The position numbers were made by a program, and so were the translations under genes. DNA of 64,000 nt from Ceratotherium simum simum (Eukaryota; Chordata; Mammalia; Perissodactyla; Rhinocerotidae): assembly GCF_000283155.1 (NCBI RefSeq), contig NW_004454291.1:1335004-1399003 (forward strand). The letters are read 5' to 3'. The notes under the pieces were generated by a model. The model was given only the letters and a program-made list of their open reading frames with translations. It did not search any database and was not told where the DNA came from. Below are positions 57,430 to 64,000 of the stretch, one piece after another (the first letter of the stretch is position 1; each line of letters starts with the position of its first letter).

Positions 57430-58400
57430 TAATAAAATGAGAAGGTAGCTTGATGGAAGGGCTGTGAGGAAAGGTTGAGGCTACTGAGTTAGGGAGACAA
57501 GTACACACAGATGAGGGGCATCTGTGCAATAAACCTTTCCAAAACAAAGCATGTGGCCACCTGTGCAGTAAGCCGCCAACAGGAGGAAAGAAGGGATGTG
57601 TGCTACACTGGGTCGCCCCGCGGCTTGCCGAATTCAGCTTTGTTGGTGAGCTTTGCTTTCAGGTGCGTCTGCTTAGTGGCACAAAATATTAACATGCTGA
57701 GAAAATGTGTGTGCAACGACAGGATTTCACATTATACTAATATCATTCCCCTGTTTACCAAGTATATTTGAGCTAATTGACACTCCAGAAACACATATTC
57801 TAGCGAAACAGACTATCTGTCATTGTTTTCTTCTGGTCCTTTTATAACCTCTCAAGCTACATTTTTCTTAGTTTCTCAGGAAAGGAAATGATGGATAATA
57901 ATTTTTGCTTCTATAGCAGAGATGCACAGCTATCAGAAATTGGAAAAGCGTGTTGGGAAAATGGGGAGGGGTGGATGAGACTGAAATATACGCAATACTC
58001 ATATTTTGTGTCCTCAGGTTACAAGTGCCCCGTTTACAAATGTCCTCTAAGTGCAGTGGCCGGACGCACCTGCCTCCTTCTCTTCGCCCTCCCCCAACCA
58101 CCCCCCGCACACAATCCACCACCCTGAAGGGTCTGACCAGCAACCAAGAGTCAAGGCTCAGGACTCGTCTGATCCGGCATCTCCTCACCACCTCAGGGAA
58201 CCCACACCCTCACTGCCACCTGCTCCTGCCGGTCACTGCCTGCCGTTCAGTTACGCCATCGCGGACCCGTTTCACACAGTTTCCTCTGTATGTCCCTGCA
58301 AAGGGTGCTTTCTTTCATCACTTGCCTTTTATCTTAGGACACGTACTGTCCTTTTTCCTCTCACTCTCTGCATTCCATTTGTGAACTTAAAAACAACGAT
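57430..58400. other. Unassigned interval
   Basis: Possible intron 1 of the gene driven by the CpG island. No exon, domain or clear repeat recognised. Confidence 0.35.
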
Positions 58401-58406
58401 AATCAG

Positions 58407-58632
58407 GGGCTGGCCCGCTGGCGTAGTGGTTAAGTGCGTGCACTCCGCGGCAGCAGGTTCCGACCTGGGCGCGCGCTGACCCACCACTCGTCAAGCCATG
58501 CTGTGGCGGCGTCCCATATAAAGTAGAGGAAGATGGGCACGAATGTTAGCCCAGGGCCAATCTTCCTCAAGAAAAAAGGGGAGGATTGGCATCGGATGTT
58601 AGCTCAAGGCTAGTCCTCCTCATCAAAAAAAA
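58407..58632 (+). mobile_element. ERE SINE
   Basis: Sense ERE from 'ggggctggcccgctggcgta'. Flanked by 'aacaacgataatca' and 'aacaacaataatcg', an aged duplication. Confidence 0.92.
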
Positions 58633-58639
58633 AAACAAC

Positions 58640-60185
58640 AACAACAATAATCGTTGTTTTGACCAGCGGTAATCCAGAGATGTAACTCTATCAAGAAAAG
58701 AAAAGACCAGAAGTACTGAAGTGGAATTACATGGGTGCTACCAGCACCTCCACCATCTGAAAGCCCAGACACCTCGCTCAGAATCTCCACAGAAGTCATC
58801 TCCTTCCTAGTAGTCCTCTAATCCTCAAATGCTAGCATCCAAAATGAATAAAGTGGTGTTTCTAGCCCAATTTTGTTTTCCTTTTGTACTTAGATGCTAG
58901 AATTGCAATAATGTTTTCCACTATTTTTCACTGCAGGTACGGTGTTTTAGCTATGGTTTTGTGAGAACATAACTAATGTCTACAGCACTGTTTAATCGTG
59001 AAAAGAAGCTCCAAATTCCCAAGAGCCAATCTGTAAATGGACTATTGGAATATATTACTGTTGTATATTAGAAATAGGCATTTATACGTTAGTATTTTAG
59101 TCTCCTAATATTTTACGGTTGTAAATATTTTTTCTTCATTCAACCCACATTTATTGGCTTCTTGCTAATGTTTTGAGAAATAAAACTTTTAATCATTCTA
59201 CATGGAAGTCTCTCTATATGACACCTTCCTATGCATATATGATTTAACTCATTTCTTCTGACTCAGTCAACATTATAAACATCCTTTACACAACAACATC
59301 CTCAGGGTTCTTTGCCCTGCATGAAATGATCCTACCTACTCAACTTTTTTTTACTGATACATAACTCTCTTAGTTTCACTGTACATTTCTTTTAAAAGAA
59401 AAAGTAGACAGAAGCCTTATATACGCAGATAATTTGCTCAATTAAATGTGAATCCTGCTTTCATGTCAGTTATAATAGTCTCTGAAGTTTTTATAGTTAT
59501 TTCTAAGTGACTGGAGAAGTCTGAATTTGTTTAAAATGTCATCCTTGGCACAACCCATTCCAAACACCATTTTAAAAACGTGGTTTGACACAAATGTTTA
59601 CTTTGTAATGTTCAAAGAGGAACTCTAAGCCTGCTTAAAAATAACAGCAAACAACCTCTACCCTTTGCTTGGACCTTAGTCCTTATTTTTCAAACCTTAT
59701 TGCAAACTGCCCTGATACTTCTTACCCCAATTATGTAGTAAACATATTTACAAGAGCAAAGTGAGTCATTACTTGTTTTCCAGTTTTCTTTTGGGCAATG
59801 GTTATAAAAACATCATTTCATGGATCCACTGTGTCCTCGGTCATCACTTAGCCCTCCTGGTCCCATCTGGAACATTAAAACGCCCTCTTTCTGGGAGCAA
59901 GTCTGTAACCACAGGCTGTTCTCAACCATATGCTCGGCTGCTGGCAAGGTGGGACAGGACCTAAAGCCACATCGAGGAAGATTGCTCTTGCAAGAAAGTT
60001 CACTTCTCAAGGGTTGTGTAACAGCATTGCCCAGTAACCAGAAATGCAGCACCCCAAAGGATCCATTCCGTAGTACTCAACTATTGCTAAGCTTTGGGTT
60101 TGTCTGTTTTTAAATGGGGACATAAATCTTGTCCTCTCACCTCATTGAAGATTCACCGAGAAAGGATAGATGAAAGCACTGTGGA
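58640..60185. other. AT-rich unassigned interval
   Basis: No gene or distinct repeat recognised. Likely intronic or intergenic. Confidence 0.35.
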
Positions 60186-60189
60186 ATCT

Positions 60190-60425
60190 ATAAAACGTTA
60201 ACACATGTAACAGCCACACAGTGGTGGGCACCTGCTAGGAACCAGGAATGGGACCATGTGCTTTGTACCCGTGAGGCGATCACTTTTAAACTCAGAACAA
60301 CCTTGCAAGGTTGGAATTATCATGCACGTTATCTTAATGAGAAAACTGAGGTGCAGACAGTTGCCAAATTTCAGCAGCTACAGAGTGGCTTCAAAGCTCA
60401 GGCTCTTTTCACTGAAATCCTTCCT
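60190..60425 (-). repeat. MIR SINE
   Basis: Antisense MIR: 'ctcagaacaaccttgcaagg', 'atgagaaaactgaggtgcag', 'cagctacagagtggcttcaa'. Confidence 0.8.
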
Positions 60426-60429
60426 CAGA

Positions 60430-61565
60430 TATGGGCTCTTATTTTCCTCTCTACCCAGAATGAAGACGAGAGCTGTGTTTAAGGTTCTTAACCAGCGGAG
60501 GATGGGGGTGCAGAGTGACTAATCATGGCCTCGGCACAGCTGGCTGAGTGGCACAACTCTCCATGAGCAGAACAGGCCCCAGGCCGTCTGGAAAACCGGT
60601 GCGCAGGCTCTGTGCATTTTGGGGAGTTTTGCTGCACAATGTGAAAGAGGAAAATGAAAATGTTTAAACCAAGAGGTTGATACAATCTCGCACTCGGGAG
60701 ATAGGCAGAGATGACGGAATATTCTTTACCGGAAGTTCTGTCTTCCTCATGTTATCAAGAAGATGCACAAATGACAAATGACGTGGGAAAACATAAGGAC
60801 TTGATTGCCTCTTGAAAACTGCTAAACAACAACAACAAAAAACAAAAAAAATTTTAAGAAATGCAAAAATGTCATCCGTAGGGGCTGAAATAAAATGTCT
60901 TCTTTAGGTTTTGAGAACAGTTTGATTTATAACCTGAATATAACCATTTATTTTACTCTTTAGAAAAATCCTGGAGCTCATTCTTCCAGCTCCAAAATGG
61001 CCTGGCTGCTCTCTCAGCTCCCACACAGCTGTCATCTCAGGATCTCCCTTCAGCAGATCAGCCCCAAAATCCTGGGCCTCACCACACCTACCCTTAAGAT
61101 AGGGGCTTTCGTCAAGCGTCCAGGTTGTCCATTCACATGCCCGCGTGGGACTCTGGGAAGTTCCCTTGAAGGCTCTGGGTGTGGACAGGCGCTGTCTACT
61201 GAAAGTTTCCCTTAGACGGTCTGGTGGGAACTGGACTCCCAACTGTCAGTACCTAGATCTTGTCTCTTGGTCAATCCCTCCAGAGGAGAAGCCTCCAGTG
61301 TCCCTCCTGAGGAGCCCAAGCCTGGCTGCCAGCTCTCTGGATGCCAGGGGAGGAAAGGACTTGACCCTTGAAGGGTGGGAGGGGTAATGGCAGGGCCGTT
61401 CATCCACCGTGGGTCTGAGAGCCAACACCCCTCAGGCTACCAACCAGAACCAGCTGGACCAGGGACACCAGGCACAGTTGAGGTGTGGGTGCCGTACAGA
61501 AAACAAGGGATTAAATGAATATCTACCTGGGGAATGGTGAGACTCCCCCAGCCTGCCCAGGTGCA
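60430..61565. other. Unassigned interval
   Basis: Unique-looking sequence with no gene or repeat family recognised. Confidence 0.35.
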
Positions 61566-61571
61566 TGCTTT

Positions 61572-61906
61572 TTCCTAGAACAAGAGATGACAAACTTTTC
61601 TGTAAAGGGCCAGATGGTAAATATTTTAGGCTTTGCAGGCCATATGGTTGATGTAGCAACTGCTTACCTCTGCTATTGTGGCTCGAAAGCAGCCATAGAC
61701 TCTAAGTAAACGAAGGAGCATGGCTGCATGCCAAAAACACTTTATGGACGCTGAAATCTGAATTTAATGTAATTTTCACACGTCGTGAACAAGTACTCTT
61801 GATTTTTTTCCAACTATTTAAAAAGGTAAAATTCTTAGATCACTGGCTGTACACAACAGCTGGCGAGCCACATCTGGCCCGGTGGTGGAAGTTTGCCAGT
61901 CCTTGT
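61572..61906 (+). mobile_element. MER1-type hAT MITE
   Basis: 'ctgtaaagggccagatggta', 'aatattttaggctttgcagg', 'cgaaagcagccatagact' and a closing 'ggaagtttgccagtcctt'. This is the Charlie-derived MER1-like pattern. Confidence 0.75.
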
Positions 61907-62439
61907 CCTTGAAAATCATTGTCGAGAGTTTATCGTCAAAAGCCTCTGAGCCTTTCTTACTCTTCCCTCTAGCAATGCCTCCCAGTGCTAATTTCTGTCT
62001 GTAGGTATAAGGCTTCCTTGTTCTCTCTCTCCCTCCTGCCACCTCTGGGACGTGCCATGGAAATTTAGACATTTATGAATTGCCTTGGAATGGAAATGTG
62101 GTAGCAGTGATTCCAAGAGTTCCTGCCAAGTTCTCCCCCCTGTGGAACAAGTTGTTGATTGTTCTCTCTCCCTGGAATTTAACCAAGGTGATAAATGAGT
62201 GCAGTGAGAGATCTCTAGGACAGATCCCTGACTCCCAGGCCTTGAGCCTGTCTGAGTCAGAACCTTTGTCTCCAGCAAAAAAGACTGTTTTAAGTCAGCT
62301 AGTACCTGTCTAGTCTCAGCTTCCAAATCAACAAAAAAAGAAATCTCACCTTTCTTAGTTGCAGGGGCAGACTGGGGGTTTGGCAGAAAAAAGAGCTGCT
62401 TCTGCCACTTGTGGATGTATATTTTGGGGGCAAGCCAGT

Positions 62440-62670
62440 TCTCCTTGCTGAGCCTCAATTTCTTTCTCTCTAAAATGGGGACAATCATCCCTCCCTCAAT
62501 GGGTAGAAGTGTGGATTAATAAAATAACATATATAAAGTCCTCGTGACATCAAGGGGGCTCAACAAATGGCAGATAGTATAATTCTAATGTATCTAGACA
62601 AGGAGACTCAGAGAGGTTAATACACACTCCAAAGGGCACACAGCTAAATTGGAGGCAGGATAAAGGCAGG
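62440..62670. repeat. MIR fragments
   Basis: 'ctgagcctcaatttctttct' and 'taaaatggggacaatc' in sense, then 'ggagactcagagaggttaat' in the opposite sense, suggest two adjoining MIR pieces. Confidence 0.6.
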
Positions 62671-62679
62671 AATACAATT

Positions 62680-63595
62680 TGTTTTCTCAACTCTCTAGAT
62701 GATATTCTTTCTTCTACCCTGCACTACTTGAAAAAGAGAACTTAGTTCTGTTTTTTACCACAACTGAAATGCTATGGTCGGGAAGGTGTCGGGGCTATGG
62801 CACAGCAGATCTGTTCCCCCCTTTTCTCACACCCCCTTGGCTTCTGCTGAAAGTGACAGACCCTTTTCTCTCACGGTCAGATACTGGGCAAAGCTGACCT
62901 CTCCACATCATCTGGTACAGGGGGTATTGGTGTGCCCCACCCCTCAGCCACCTCTTCTTGCCTCCCCCAGCACCCCCCTCACCCCCTTCCCGATTCAGGC
63001 TCCCTTCCTCTGGGCTGGGCAGCTATGAAGGACAGTTACAAAGATTCTTTGTAATGTGTTTACACGGGGAGGAGTGAGGGCAGGGGCCTGGCTGTACTCA
63101 AACCACATGGGCCCCCAGCCCTGTTTACACAAAGAGAGAAGGAGCCAAGACAGATGACCCTGTTGCTCGGGGGCCCAGATTAAAAACATAACCGAAGTCC
63201 GGACCCCATGGTGCAGCCTCCTTGTTTCTGGGCTACACCACACAGAAGCAGCACGGAGGCGCCTCTTTCCCAGGGAGGCTGTTGACTCGGCTGGGTGAGA
63301 GATGTTTGCACAGGGAGGGAGGTGGCAGCGGCCATCTGGCTGTTCTCTGGCTCAGCAGGGGAGCATTGGCAGGTCAGGCACGGTCTGTGTTCCAGGGCCA
63401 CTGGGGAGGCAGCCCCCTGACAATAGTCTGTCTGAAATATTTGTCTCTTCCTTGAGAGTGAAAATGGACAATTTGGGAAAAAATCTTAAAACAGTGCTAT
63501 TTTTTCCCTTTAATTCATACCCACACCAAATAAGTGTTCTAGGATCTTTCCCCCAGTTTTATTTTGCAAGGTGGGAAGAAATGCAGTTTTCAGCA
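62680..63595. other. Unassigned interval
   Basis: Moderately GC-rich unique sequence. No gene recognised. Confidence 0.35.
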
Positions 63596-63599
63596 TTTA

Positions 63600-63815
63600 A
63601 AGAATGGTGACGATTGGCAGCTTCGCAGTTTACAAAGCATTGTCATACCCACCATTCCATATGATCCTAAGACAGCGGAGTGGGTAGCTGTGGCCAAAAT
63701 CACCCCTATTTTACAGATGAGGAGTTGACACTTAGAGAAGTCAAGTCGCTTGCATGAAACCACACTCACACAAGAGGCAGAGGCCGAGTGACCGCAGATT
63801 GCATGCTCTTTCCAC
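63600..63815 (-). repeat. MIR SINE
   Basis: Antisense MIR: 'cagtttacaaagcattgtca', 'ttttacagatgaggagttga', 'gaaaccacactcacacaaga'. Confidence 0.75.
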
Positions 63816-64000
63816 CCTGCCCCCTTGTCTCCCCATTTGGCTAAAAAGTGAGGTGTGTAGAGAACTTGTTCCGACATGTAACTCACTTGCAGGTGGCCCC
63901 TGGGAAACAGCCTTGCATTTCAGGGACATGGTGGAAGCCAAGATGGTGAGCCACAAGGACACTATGCTGGGACCATGGGTCTGTCCTTGGGTACCACCAA

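Noticed and set aside
1..64000. CRISPR arrays, operons, prophage or bacterial features
   Set aside because: None present. The sequence is mammalian, with spliced genes and SINE and LINE repeats.

Overview
This is a mammalian genomic window. Twelve copies of the tRNA-Ser-derived equine repetitive element family (ERE SINEs) point to a perissodactyl, most likely a horse, ass or zebra. Most of the DNA is non-coding and repeat-rich: L1 fragments, MIR, L2-like elements, hAT and Tigger MITEs, and LTR-like pieces. The gene order TRIM4 - GJC3 - AZGP1 - CpG island matches what I know of human chromosome 7q22, where ZKSCAN1 follows AZGP1.

Layout. 1-3.8 kb is probably TRIM4 intron 1, with a four-copy 65-bp minisatellite and a small retroposed tRNA-Arg fragment. 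3.8-4.7 kb is the TRIM4 CpG-island promoter and first coding exon (minus strand, RING and B-box). At 5.2-5.5 kb lies a decayed SCAN domain on the plus strand. 5.7-8.4 kb is SINE and L1. 9.85-10.63 kb is the main coding exon of the connexin gene GJC3 (minus). 10.6-21 kb is mostly repeats, including a decayed hAT transposase fragment. 21.2-28.5 kb is a broken tandem copy of AZGP1. 31.4-36.8 kb is the intact four-exon AZGP1 gene (plus). 38.5-54 kb is intergenic, with L1s, SINEs and two CTCF-like motifs in divergent orientation. 54.5-55.1 kb is a CpG island that by synteny is probably the ZKSCAN1 promoter. 55-64 kb holds repeats and no exon that I can recognise.

Three complete or partial genes are supported: TRIM4 (first coding exon only), GJC3 (first exon, nearly the whole protein) and AZGP1 (complete). 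They are not functionally linked in any way the sequence shows. TRIM4 encodes a ubiquitin ligase, GJC3 a connexin and AZGP1 a secreted MHC class I-like protein.

The most notable items are evolutionary. They are the AZGP1 tandem duplication, with a 435-bp block kept almost identical between otherwise diverged copies (gene conversion signature); a SINE that carried about 130 bp of its downstream flank into a new site; a 3'-truncated tRNA retropseudogene with perfect target-site duplications; and a SCAN-domain fossil beside TRIM4. I see no new molecular system. All calls come from reading the sequence by eye and from remembered family features; no database search was run.
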